DNA of 64,000 nt from Perognathus longimembris pacificus (GCF_023159225.1 NC_063164.1:72091300-72155299); one strand, 5' to 3'. Numbered from the stretch's first letter, positions 45,040 through 54,208 are shown. Numbers and translations: made by a program. Notes: a model not told the origin generated them from the letters alone.

Positions 45040-45523
45040 CTGTATTTTTAAATCTTACATATTAAATGTTTTAAACTTAAAGATTGAGTTAACATATATA
45101 GGTGAGAGCTAACCTGAAGCAGCATTTTGGTTTAAAAAATTAATCTCAGAGTTTTAGAAACTTCCTAAGATCTCATGACTTGTCGTGCCCTTTTCCTTTC
45201 GAATCCATGCCTTAGAACAAGCTTGATTTATCACAGTCAGTCATAAAGATATGAGCAAGAGATCTGGTCTCATTTCTACTAAATATAAATTTTTAAAGTC
45301 AGTGATTATAACTGGGGAAAAATCTTTCCAAGCTTAGTTTTTGTTATAATATGTAAAGACATGATTACTTCAAGAAAGCTTTTAATCTAGTAACTATCTT
45401 CTTGCTTTACATTTTCTTGCTTCAGCAAAATATAGAATAAAGTGATTCCAAGTATGACTATACACAATCCGACTAATTTTTTTTTTTAATCTGCTTCTAA
45501 TTACAAAAGAATTAATACTGAAG
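45040..45523. other. No gene seen
   Basis: Unique AT-rich intron. Confidence 0.5.
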
Positions 45524-45524
45524 T

Positions 45525-45775
45525 GGAGTACTAGTGGCTGAAGCTTGTAATCAATCCTAACTACTCAGGAGGTTGAGATCTGAGGATTGCAGCTTGAAGC
45601 CTGGGTAGGGAAGTCAGTGAGACTTTTATCTGTAATAAACAACACACCATCCCCTCAAAAATAAAAGCCAGAAGGGAAGCTCTCTGGCTCAAGTAGTAAA
45701 CTGATATCCCTGAATAAAACAATAGGGACAGTGCCCAGGCTCTGAGTTCAAGCCCCAGGAAAGAATAAACATTGA
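45525..45775 (+). mobile_element. B1/7SL-head + Geo SINE
   Basis: GTACTAGTGGCTGAAGCTTG head, TTTATCTGTAATAAACAAC linker, CTCTGGCTCAAGTAGTAAAC Geo half, GAGTTCAAGCCCCAGG. Confidence 0.75.
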
Positions 45776-45779
45776 AAAG

Positions 45780-46630
45780 GTTCGGGCTTCGGGCATGAAA
45801 GACATACAACTGAGTTCTGAAAAGTTTCTAAATCTATTTCTGCAAAACAGTATAGTTTCTTTAAAGAGAAATGGCTCACCTAAATTTAAAAAATACAATC
45901 TAGATGACCAATATGACTAACTACTATAAGTACTAGAATTTATTTAAACAACAAACAACATAATGAACAATATTCAGATTTAACTGAACATCACAATGGA
46001 GATATGTATCACATAGTATCTGCCTCTGACAGACTATCACATGCACTCATATTCTCATTTTATGGACTTTAATTTTTTTCCAAATGTATGTCTGTATTTT
46101 CATTCACACTTAACATCTACATCCGTATCAGCACTTACTTAACTAAGCAAGTAATTTTCTTCTACCTTGCTATTTCTTTACCTATTTTATTTAATAATGC
46201 TACCATCTGCCTTAATCCTCAAATTGTTTTCTGCCCTGTATTCTATTCTATATACATGCTTTTGAGACCTATAAATGGAATCGACTCCTACATCTTTTCA
46301 GTTTTCATTATTTTCATCTGAATTTACTTCCTCAACTGAGACTATACTACCTTCTAACACAATTATAAACATCTCTTCACTACAAACCTTTTCCTCAAGT
46401 TAGGTCAAACTCCTACATCCTACCTTCCCTGCTTGTCTTGGTCAAGCTTACTCTCAAGTGCCATATTTATCCCTGATGCTATTTTATCCTTTTTTTTCCC
46501 CTCACATTAAGATGAATATCCTGTTAACCTCCACTAAGACATTTTTGTCCTAGTGTCAGGAGCTACGCACTTAGTAAGTACTAATGAAAAACCCAGAACT
46601 CCCCAAAACTACAATCTAATTTTGTTTCAG
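45780..46630. other. No gene seen; possible L2 scrap
   Basis: Unique AT-rich DNA. The 77-residue frame at 46088-46321 is hydrophobic by AT bias. A faint L2-like block may lie at 46380-46450. Confidence 0.4.
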
Positions 46631-46635
46631 TACTT

Positions 46636-46845
46636 TCTTTGTTTTGTTTTTGTTTTTTGTCCTGGGGCCTGAACTCAGGGCCTGAACACTGTCCCTGGTT
46701 TCCTATTGCTCAAGGCTAGCACTCTACCACTTGAGCCACAAGTGCCACTTCCAGTTTTTTTCTGTTTATGTGGTGCTGAGAAATCGAACCAAGGGCTTCA
46801 TGCATGCTAGGCAAGCACTCTACCGCTAAGCCACATTCCCAGCCC
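46636..46845 (-). mobile_element. IDL-Geo SINE
   Basis: Minus copy with TTTTGTTTTTGTTTTTTG tail, Geo half and head ending CACATTCCCAGCCC. Target-site duplication TGTTTCAGTAC(T/C)TTCT. Confidence 0.92.
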
Positions 46846-46849
46846 TGTT

Positions 46850-47615
46850 TCAGTACCTTCTGTATGCTTAATTTATCCAAATAGCCTAGAAGAGAAGCAT
46901 CCTGCCAAGGCAAGTCCAAGTTCTCCTTTGGAATCATTTTTCCCTGTATTTTTCCCCCTGGCACATCTTCTCTCATGTATATTATTTTTTCAGTGCATGG
47001 TTTGTTCAGCGTATGTATATTTTCATTGTACCTGTTTACTTCACCCCTCAGAGAGTACAGGATAGAGAAGATAAAGCATTTGTTGAAGTAGGTCAGTGCT
47101 TTTTAGGAGCTTATAATCCACTAGTTGGTCACTGAATCAATTAATGGACATAATAAACATTGTTAGGATAAAACTGAATAAAACACAAATGTCATACACA
47201 GTAAGAGTAAACTGTTGAGGAAACATTGTTTTGACACACACACTACATGGGAACTAAGTCATAAGGCAATGTATAATTTTTATTGTTGGTTATGATCAAA
47301 AAGTATGAATGTCACTGAGCCTAAAATATATAAAATCCTTTCTAAATGTTTACAATATGAATTACATTAAATATTTAGTTTAAATGCAAATTACATTAAA
47401 ACATTTACTTTAAATACTTTAGAGATAAAGCATCTATTAAAAGTAAACAATTAAAAAGATCAAAACCACTAAAATATTTTTAAATATTACTACTGAAATC
47501 AAAATTGTAGAATCACAAAAGCTTTAGAGTAAGAAAAAATTCAGAGCTCATCTATACCACATATATATCACTTATTAACATGATAAAAAAAATCTCTGAT
47601 CCACAGAAAGGAAAT
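46850..47615. other. No gene seen
   Basis: Unique AT-rich intron, possibly with an L2-like scrap at 47090-47125. Confidence 0.45.
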
Positions 47616-47619
47616 AATG

Positions 47620-47700
47620 TCATTTTATCCAGTTAATATACATTTACTAAGCATCTACTGTATGCCAGCTTCTAGGAAAAGGTCTGTAGAGATAAAAGGA
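47620..47700 (+). mobile_element. L2/MIR 3' fragment
   Basis: TATACATTTACTAAGCATCTACTGTATGCCAG is the L2/MIR-type end block (ATTTATTGAGCACCTACTATGTGCCAG in conserved copies). Confidence 0.6.
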
Positions 47701-48069
47701 AGGAGTCTTCAAAGACTGGGAACATGAAAGAAAACATCTGTACTAATTTAAGGTGGAAATAGGCAAGTAAAATATTTATAGCAACTACTGAAATCAATAT
47801 TATTTGCCAAGTGTTGGGTTACAAGAAAACAACTAACTCAATATGAGTCAGGTGGCAGATAAAGTATTTCTACAGAGATGACACTTCTTAGTCTTACAGA
47901 AACGAGGAGTTACCCAGGTAAAGAAGGATGAAACAACATATACAAAGACACCATACTCATATACCATAAAATGTAGCATATTCAGAAAAGTAGATTTTGA
48001 GTTTGTATGACTAGAACACAGAAATCATTCTGAAGAGGAGCAGTAGCAAAACACCCAGAATTTATATTC

Positions 48070-48165
48070 TTCTTAATCTTCAACCAGTCTCTGAGATAGG
48101 CACTATTAATGTACCCATTTTGTAGAAGAGAAAACAGAGGCATGTGATGATATAAATCAGCAAAG
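48070..48165 (+). mobile_element. MIR fragment
   Basis: GAGATAGGCACTATTAATGTACCCATTTTGTAGAAGAGAAAACAGAGGCATG is a clear MIR 3' core. Confidence 0.7.
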
Positions 48166-48169
48166 TCTA

Positions 48170-49160
48170 CCCCGAAGCATATACACAATACCAAGAAAAT
48201 AAGCAAGAACCAGCTAAGAGGATGGATTGAAAAGATGAGGAAGTGAGAGAGAACTAATTAGCCCTACAAAAATTCAGGTAGGAGAAAATAACTGATGAGT
48301 TGGACAAGGTCAATATTGGTACTAGAATTCACTACAAATCACCATTGTCACATTCTTATTTTATTAACCATAAAAACCTCCCACTTTTCCTCCTAAGCCC
48401 ACCATTCTAACACCTGATTCAACTCAACCTCAAAGACAACAACCTAAATTCCTTTAAGTCCTTTTATTAAACAAAACCTAATCACTAGATGCACTGAGTA
48501 TATGATAGTGACTAACAGAAATCTAGTCAAAGGACAATGGAAAATCAATTGCTACTTACAATACTGTTTTTACATTTTTTCCTCTATACTTTATTCCTGG
48601 AACTTTCATTTTCAATAGTCAATTTGAAATCAATGTTCTGTCTAGACATAACTGTTACAACCTAATAGAATAAAATACATGTAGAAGCCTAATGTGGGCA
48701 CATCAGTAGCAATGAGTATGTTCTCAGGTCTGGTCAAAGTTTGGCTTCAACAGATGATGAGTGAATAATAGTATGAGACACAGACTTTTGGAAAGCATTA
48801 AAGAGTTAAGGAAAACCCTAAATATAAAAAAGAAAGTAAGTTCAATCACAAGTTCATTGATTCCCAAAGAATAGTACTCCCCAAGTATACATGGTTTTGG
48901 CAGTCCAGAAACCAGCAAGCAAAACAATGGTAGAAAAAGACAATGTGGTCAATTTTCAAAGATTCTACTTTCAATCTTCCACTTAAACCATGAGTGAACC
49001 TTCTTTAAGTATCCTTGATATTTACCAATAAAACTGGATACAAGCAAGTAGTCTGCAGTACAGGAAGTACAAAAAGGAAGCAGAAGACAAATGGGGCAAA
49101 AATCAAGGCCCTTAATGAAAGAAAACAGAAGAAACCATGAGTTTTACAACATAAAGAGTA
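48170..49160. other. No gene seen
   Basis: About 1 kb of unique intron. Confidence 0.5.
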
Positions 49161-49164
49161 ATGG

Positions 49165-49395
49165 TATACCAGGAGGTGATGGCTCACACCTGTAATCCTA
49201 GCCACTAAGATCTGAGGATGATGGTTCAAACCCAGCCTGGACAGGAAAGTATGTGATACTCTTTTATCTCTAGTTAATCACCAAAAGCCAGAAGTTGTGC
49301 TGTGGCTCAAGTGTAAAATACTAGCTTTGAGCAAAAAAAGCTCAGGGACCGTGCCAGGCCTTGAGTTCAAGCCAGCCCCACAACTGGCACAATAA
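49165..49395 (+). mobile_element. B1/7SL-head + Geo SINE
   Basis: CAGGAGGTGATGGCTCACACC head, TTATCTCTAGTTAATCACC linker, CTGTGGCTCAAGTGTAAAAT Geo half, AATAACAATAATAATAAT tail. Confidence 0.82.
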
Positions 49396-49399
49396 CAAT

Positions 49400-49764
49400 A
49401 ATAATAATGTGATAATATAGCAATGATCCCAATATCAAATGCAACGATCTGGGATCATTTGATACTGGATATTAAATGCTGTCAACCTTACCTAACTACA
49501 ATCTGAGGCAACACTATGAATGACAGTATCAACATAAGGAAGCATGAAAGAATAAATTCAATCACTGATTTATAAAACATCAAAGATTAGAAATAAACCA
49601 TACTTAAAATAAAAATGCAATAAAATAATCCGAAAATAGTCATACAACCCAAATGAAGAGTTTTGAGATTACTGGAATTTCCTTTGGCAAGTTTTGCTTC
49701 ATTCTTAAAAACAATGAGTCTAGTCACTAATAATACACTGATGACTTCAAAAATTAAGAGTTTA
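49400..49764. other. No gene seen
   Basis: Unique DNA; a small inverted repeat of GATCCCA/GATAC words lies near 49423-49465. Confidence 0.4.
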
Positions 49765-49765
49765 A

Positions 49766-49976
49766 AACAGGATTTTTCAATCTCCACAGTACTGACATTT
49801 TGAGCTAGATAATACTTTATGTGGAAAGCTGACCTACGTATTGCAGGATGGTTATCACCTTATCAGATGTCAAAAATTTGGTTGCTCACTCCCCCCAAGT
49901 TGGGACAAACAAAAGATGTCTCCAAATGTCCCCTGAAAAGTATTGGCAAAAATCACCCTAGCTTGAGAACTACTCT
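49766..49976 (+). mobile_element. MER20 hAT-Charlie element
   Basis: Clear MER20 order: CAGGATTTTTCAATCTCCACAGTACTGACATTTTG, GTATTGCAGGATGGTTATCA, AAAGATGTCTCCAAATGTCCCC and CACCCTAGCTTGAGAACTACT. Nearly full-length at about 210 bases. Confidence 0.85.
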
Positions 49977-50201
49977 ACTCACTTGGATCATAAACAGAAG
50001 AAATTTTAAAATAAAGTGGGGGGAGATTGTTTTTTCTCTGGTATGCACATTTCAACATACTACATTGGATTTGATCACAAGCATTTAAGAGATTTTGCCA
50101 TTTAGAAAACAAAGTACTTAATATCTACCACTTGTTAGTCAAAGTTCAGGAGTCCCAGAAGATTTTCTGCCCTCCCAACTCTCCCTCCACTACATACAGG
50201 C

Positions 50202-50237
50202 ACACACACGCACACGCACGCGCACACACACACACAC
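50202..50237. repeat. (CA)n with CG interruptions
   Basis: CACACACACGCACACGCACGCGCACACACACAC; alternating purine-pyrimidine. Confidence 0.85.
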
Positions 50238-50239
50238 CA

Positions 50240-51850
50240 CAGCACAAAACAGAGTATTGTCTAACTTAGGAAAAAGTAACAGTTATTATATTTCAATTTC
50301 TTCTTTCAACAATATAGTAACCACACAAGGAATTTTCTCCTACTTCATATAATTCAAATATCACAGTAGATGCATCACTCAAGGTAGGCTAAAACTTAGT
50401 AGTAAGAGCAAGTATTAAGTTCATCCTATTTTAACAAATTGTGAGGAAAAAATAAAAATTAGCCACGTTTAAAAAAACTGAGAAGCAGAATTGTGTTTTG
50501 AAACTGAATCTGAGAAGGGATAAAAGGAATAAAAAAATTCAAAATCAAAAAGAATCTGAAGGTATTCCAGGATGAGAGCAAAACTGAAACCTTTTCCCCT
50601 AGAATGAGCTCCAGGAACAAATTACATACTTGGCTATACCTTACAGGAAGTCTGTATGACCAGTCTCCAAAATACATAACATGGGATGGAAACTGAAGTC
50701 AAAGATCACAATATACTAAAGGAAACAGTAAACATCCATCCTGTTGTACATCTACAATCAAACTCTTCCTTTCTACTGTTTCAAAATTAATATTTTAAAA
50801 ATGCAAGCATCCACAAACTTAAAAAATAGCCATCCTCATGTTTCTAGCATGTCAAATTACATATTGCATAGAAAAATCAATTAATAGGAGGAGTACATTA
50901 ATACATTTTTAGAGTGCATGTGATATGTAACAAAGCCCTTTTAAAAATCAGACATTTTAAATACTAAAATACCTTCATGCACAAATACAGATTAAGGCTT
51001 TTAAGATTATTTCAATTACTTTCAATAGAATCATACATTTCAGGTAAACAAGGAATGATTGTTAAAATAACCTATGCAATAATACTTAATATTTACTTTG
51101 TGTAAATGGACTATCTCTATATGATATATAACAATAAAAGTACTCTATTTCAAATCTTCCCTATTAACCTCCTGGCCCAATGAAAATAATCCTCATGAAA
51201 CTAATGCTAAATTCTTTTTATGCCCAAGGCAAGCAGAGTTAAGTTGTAAGATGTGTATTGACAGCCTGCTTCTTCAGAAGTAATACCTTCAGACTGTTCA
51301 AGAATAACCTCCTTCACCAATTAATGTGACACAAGTAGGTTTAGGAGGAAATAATGGCCACAATCTCTTGGTCTGTGGCCATGATGCCCCTCCTCCTCAA
51401 GGACAGAACAGAAAAAAAAAAAAAAGAAATATGAATAAGAGTAGTGCAACAGCCAGAACATCAGGGACAGAAGAGAAAGAATACTACAGGAAAGATTAGA
51501 AACTACATGGTTAAGTCATTCCACCAAACCAAGATGTTAAATGTTATCAAGGCCTTCATTCATTTCAGACACACCATTGTTTAGCTTCCTCTCCAAATGT
51601 GCATAAAAAGAACTGTCAGCAAGCCTCAAGCATGTTCCTTCTCCCATTTATACAGACATGATTCTTTTGGTTAATCTCTGGCAATGATCGCCATTTCACA
51701 ACACATTCAGCCCACCCGGAACTGATCAATACCACTACAGACATAAGACTAGACTTTATCCATTTATTAACCACAAGGAAATGTACCATTCAGCAAAATT
51801 CTATACATTACCAAAGATTCTATTAAAAGGTAGGGGGGATGGGGAAGCTG
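50240..51850. other. No gene seen
   Basis: About 1.6 kb of unique AT-rich intron close to exon 1, low in repeats. Regulatory elements could be here but none can be named by eye. Confidence 0.5.
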
Positions 51851-51851
51851 G

Positions 51852-51910
51852 GCGCGCGCGCGGGCGCGCACACACACTCACACACACACACACACACATA
51901 CACACACACC
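51852..51910. repeat. (GC)n-(CA)n alternating tract, Z-DNA type
   Basis: GCGCGCGCGCGGGCGCGCAC followed by a long CA run. Strictly alternating GC then CA is the classic Z-forming sequence. Lies about 1.2 kb inside the intron from exon 1. Confidence 0.9.
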
Positions 51911-52900
51911 ACAGAGGTACACAAAGAAAAGACTACCACCCTCTAATTTCCCTGTGGCAAATGAGATAAAGACATGGAACCTGTCAATTTGTTTTCGTCT
52001 CTATAATTCTAACTTAATAACTAGATATTGAATATTCAGAATAAATATATCTATTGTGATTCCTAAACTGTTTCATCTATCAGACCAACTCTCCAATTAC
52101 ATACATTTGCCCACCTTTCAGCTAGATGTAGGCATTTATAGAATTTCAAATACAAAAGACTAGTTTTTCCAACCACTGGTTGCAACCCATAGAACGTCCT
52201 CACAAAATCAAAATTTTAAACATAAAATGGTCAGATTAGTCTTCCAACCCTGGGGTAAAATATGCCTCATAAGAATACCAAATTTAACAGTAAGAACAAT
52301 TTCACTAGGGCTGTTCTAAACTGAAAACAATGCTTCAATACAAAGCGTTTAAAAGAAGTATTCCATGGGTAAGCAAAATCTGCCTGAAAAGAGCACATAA
52401 ATGGTGGTTGAAAGCCAGCACATAACCAACCCAGAGTGACATACCTCTTCTGCACTGGGTTATAGTTAATACCCCAACAACTACAACTATTTTTAACACT
52501 GCTGGACAATGAAGTTGAAAAACAAAAACGTGAAAGAAGACCTAGATTACATTGCTGATACGATGCATTGTTTCTCACGGTCAAAATTAAGTAGCAACTA
52601 ACTTGATCGGTGCCAAGATATTCACCAGTGAAGCACTAATTAGAAGGCGACCAAAACCCGCCCTTGTTTTGAAGGAACTGAAGCTAAATGACATTTCGGA
52701 ATCCTCCTTTTTTTGGGTCTCAACCTTTACATAAATTGTCACTTGTGGTATTTGCGGCTTCACTGCAACCCAACCAGGGCTGTCATCGAGTGTTATGGCC
52801 ACAAACCATGACTTTCTCACTTCCACAACAACACAGCACTCACGCTCAGTTCGTCAAGCGAACTCAAAACAAGAAAAAATTCATGGAGGCTTCCAGATCA
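51911..52900. other. No gene seen; promoter-proximal intron
   Basis: Unique, SINE-free DNA next to the CpG island. Long frames at 52267-52584 and 52688-53068 have no protein resemblance. Confidence 0.5.
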
Positions 52901-53058
52901 CAATCGGCGAGCCGGAGCCCCGGAGGAGGGAGGGGAGCGATGGGTGGCAGCAGAGGGGCTTGGAGCGTCGGGAAAACCTCCCCTGGCTGCCCGGGAGCTC
53001 GCCGGCCGCGACGACCAGCCCGGCCGCCGCAGCCCCGCCGCGCCGCCGCGCTCCCGGT

Positions 53059-53067
53059 ACCTACCTG
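53059..53067 (-). other. ACVR2A: Splice donor of ACVR2A exon 1
   Basis: On the minus strand the exon ends in ...TTCAG at 53065 and the intron begins GTAGGTACC from 53064. This is a good U2-type 5' splice site. The intron is phase 1 (one base of the Gly codon before the junction), as expected for the Ser-Ser-Gly-Ala stretch of ACVR2A. Confidence 0.9.
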
Positions 53068-53119
53068 AAGAACAAGAGATAAGAAAGACGGCAAACGCCA
53101 ACTTTGCAGCAGCTCCCAT
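53065..53119 (-). CDS. ACVR2A: ACVR2A first coding exon (signal peptide), partial CDS
   Basis: Activin receptor type-2A is a single-pass serine/threonine kinase receptor at the plasma membrane. It binds activins, inhibins, some BMPs and GDF8/11, and phosphorylates type I receptors to start SMAD signalling. Seen here: ATG at 53119 (minus strand) in a strong Kozak context (A at -3, G at +4), then 18 codons reading MGAAAKLAFAVFLISCSS, and the first base of a split codon before a splice donor. This is a signal peptide (Lys-6, then a hydrophobic core) and it agrees with the known mammalian ACVR2A N-terminus, where the next residue is the split-codon Gly. Only about 4% of the roughly 513-residue protein is here; the ligand-binding domain, membrane helix and kinase lie on exons to the left of the window. 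Reading through the donor gives a 73-residue frame ending at 52898 whose tail is intronic and is not protein. Identity is very sure; no other family shares this leader. Confidence 0.95.
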
Positions 53120-53220
53120 TTTCCCGAGGCGCCGTGGAAGCCGGAGGAAGTTCTCGCTAGATATCCAGTTCCCTGGGTCTTCCTTGGAAACAAACCTCCT
53201 GGTGTAAAATCAACCGTCAT
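53065..53220 (-). other. Upstream ORF 2, overlapping the ACVR2A start
   Basis: ATG at 53220 in a weak context (T at -3, A at +4) opens a frame that begins MTVDFTPGG and stays open through the main ATG to the splice donor. It covers 52 codons in exon 1 and then continues into exon 2, which is not in the window. It is out of frame with the receptor, since the ATGs are 101 bases apart. Translation from it would bypass the true start, so leaky scanning past the weak context would be needed for receptor synthesis. It may be non-functional. Confidence 0.4.
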
Positions 53221-53227
53221 AAAACAT
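53210..53227 (-). other. Upstream ORF 1 in the ACVR2A leader (MFYDG)
   Basis: ATG at 53227 with A at -3, five codons, stop TGA ending at 53210, about 90 bases before the main ATG. A second ATG at 53220 overlaps it in another frame. If the leader is transcribed as proposed, scanning ribosomes meet this first. A role in translational control is inference only. Confidence 0.5.
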
Positions 53228-53241
53228 ATTCGGAAGCCCCG

Positions 53242-53244
<3 letters not shown>

Positions 53245-53273
<29 letters not shown>

Positions 53274-53337
53274 CACAAAAACGTCCGCGGGTTTGAAAAA
53301 GAAGGGGGGGGGGGAAGCACAACAATAAAAAAAAAAA
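53245..53337. repeat. Homopolymer cluster in the ACVR2A leader (A29, G11, A11)
   Basis: Plus strand A29 at 53245-53273, G11 at 53304-53314 and A11 at 53327-53337. In the receptor mRNA these read U11, C11, U29 going toward the ATG: a long pyrimidine tract about 125-220 bases before the start codon. No SINE body is attached, so this is not a simple retroposon tail. Exact lengths may be affected by assembly error. Confidence 0.85.
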
Positions 53338-53775
53338 TGTACCACGGATGAAAAACCGCCACACACACGCACCACACACAAAACCAAACAACGAAAAGCC
53401 AACAACAACAAAAGCGGTTTAAATCACTGTCAAAATCACTGTCAGCTCCGCTCGCCTCCCGGTTCTCCGGGAACAAAACGCCTGGCCGAGGCGACCAAGA
53501 GGCAGTCGGCGGCGGCGGCGTCCGCTGCCGCCCGGACAGTCCGGGAACCGAGCTGGGTCCGACGTCCGGACCGACCTTCAACCCGGACGCCCAAAGTCCG
53601 CGGACCACTGGCAACCGAGCTCGCGGCGGCCGAGGCGGCAGTGGCACGGGGAATAGGGGCGGCGGGCGACAGCGGCGACGGCAACTGCAGGCGGCGGCCA
53701 AGTTCTGGTCCAGGCTCTGGCTCCGGCTCCAGTCTCCGGGCTCGGCCGCGTTTTCGGTCTCCTGGCCTCCGCCGG

Positions 53776-53796
53776 CCCCGCCCCCTAAACTTCCGG
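53776..53796 (-). promoter_or_regulatory. ACVR2A: Candidate core promoter: GC box plus ETS site
   Basis: On the minus strand an ETS core (CCGGAAGT, 53789-53796) is followed after a few bases by an SP1-type GC box (GGGGGCGGGG, 53776-53785). This pair is typical of TATA-less CpG-island promoters, where ETS sites lie close to the start site. It puts the probable ACVR2A start near or just left of here, giving a leader of roughly 650 bases. Assignment is by motif only. Confidence 0.5.
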
Positions 53797-53838
53797 TTCC
53801 GGCCCGAAACTGGAAGCCAGGCACAGCGGAGGAACGCT

Positions 53839-53839
<1 letters not shown>

Positions 53840-53866
<27 letters not shown>
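53840..53866. repeat. (GGC)9 trinucleotide repeat in the promoter CpG island
   Basis: Nine perfect GGC units on the plus strand (GCC on the ACVR2A strand), followed by GGT and a GGA-rich tail. It lies about 45 bases upstream of the ETS site, so it is in the promoter or the extreme 5' leader. Such repeats are often length-polymorphic. Confidence 0.85.
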
Positions 53867-53870
<4 letters not shown>

Positions 53871-54197
53871 ATGGAGGAGGAGGCGGCGGCAGTGGCGGCG
53901 GCGGCCTGGCGCAGCGCGCGTGCCGGGCCGAGAGCGCGAGGAGATAGTCGGAGAAGCGAGGCAGTAGCGGGGGAGGGGCGAGATGAGGGCGGAGTCGAAG
54001 GGAGGCTGAGGAGGCGGGGCGGACGGTGGTTCGTTACCGCGATGCCTCGGCGTCCGGCCTGCTGGGGCGGGAGATCCCGCGACAAAGGGGCGCGGGCGCC
54101 TCAAAGTCCCTGCGCCGAGGCCAGGCAGTGAGTGGGCGGCTGAGGCGACGGGAGACTGGGTGCGCCTTGGCGTCGGGCTCTCGCTTCCTTCCACTGG

Positions 54198-54208
54198 CCT
54201 TTATAGAG
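54198..54208 (-). promoter_or_regulatory. TATA-like sequence in the CpG island
   Basis: Minus strand CTCTATAAAGG lies within otherwise GC-rich sequence, flanked by GGCCACT and GGCCAGT. If used, it would start minus-strand RNA near 54170 and give a longer ACVR2A leader. On the plus strand the same bases (CCTTTATAGAG) resemble an imperfect CArG box. Neither use can be shown from sequence. Confidence 0.25.

Larger units (their letters stand above)
1..53064 (-). other. ACVR2A: ACVR2A intron 1 (5' part, runs off the left edge)
   Basis: This is the whole stretch left of the exon 1 donor. I looked on the minus strand for the Cys-rich activin-binding exon 2 and did not recognise it, nor any later kinase exon, so the intron is at least about 53 kb. 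In human, as I recall, ACVR2A intron 1 is about 50 kb, so the size is plausible and exon 2 may lie just beyond position 1. The contents are SINEs, LINE-1 pieces, ancient repeats and unique AT-rich DNA, itemised separately. Confidence 0.85.
53120..53790 (-). other. ACVR2A: ACVR2A 5' untranslated leader (right end approximate)
   Basis: This is minus-strand sequence directly upstream of the ATG. The proximal 100 bases are ordinary leader. Further up lie a run of 29 A on the plus strand (53245-53273; U29 in the RNA), 11 G (53304-53314; C11), 11 A (53327-53337; U11) and CA-rich sequence (53360-53380). Above 53430 the leader turns GC-rich. Two upstream ATGs lie at 53227 and 53220. The transcription start is inferred from promoter motifs near 53776-53796 and cannot be fixed from sequence. 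A long leader with upstream ATGs agrees with my memory of the human mRNA, but I could not check this. Confidence 0.65.

Noticed and set aside
49420..49470. Inverted repeat around GATCCCA...GGGATC as a possible RNA hairpin gene
   Set aside because: Arms are short and imperfect, with no supporting context; chance inverted repeats of this size are common.
1..53000. Search for ACVR2A exon 2 or later exons
   Set aside because: No minus-strand stretch encoding the Cys-rich ligand-binding domain or kinase motifs (HRDIKSKN, DFG) was recognised. A short diverged exon could be missed by eye, so this is a failed search, not proof of absence.
52864..53391. 175-residue minus-strand frame overlapping exon 1
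   Set aside because: Its upper part translates homopolymers and its lower part reads through the splice donor into the intron. Only the segment from ATG 53220 to the donor is kept, as upstream ORF 2.
53210..54085. 291-residue minus-strand frame across the CpG island
   Set aside because: Ala/Pro/Arg/Ser-rich composition, poly-Phe from the A29 tract, and it ends in the ACVR2A leader. It is an open frame by GC bias through the 5' UTR; its last five codons are upstream ORF 1.
53868..54131. 87-residue plus-strand frame beginning MEEEAAAVAAAAW just after (GGC)9
   Set aside because: Attractive start context and a divergent position, but the N-terminus is translated repeat and there is no family match. 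A divergent non-coding transcript is more likely.
53442..54194. 250-residue minus-strand frame
   Set aside because: Arg/Ala-rich translation of GGC repeats and promoter DNA; overlaps other equally long frames on both strands.
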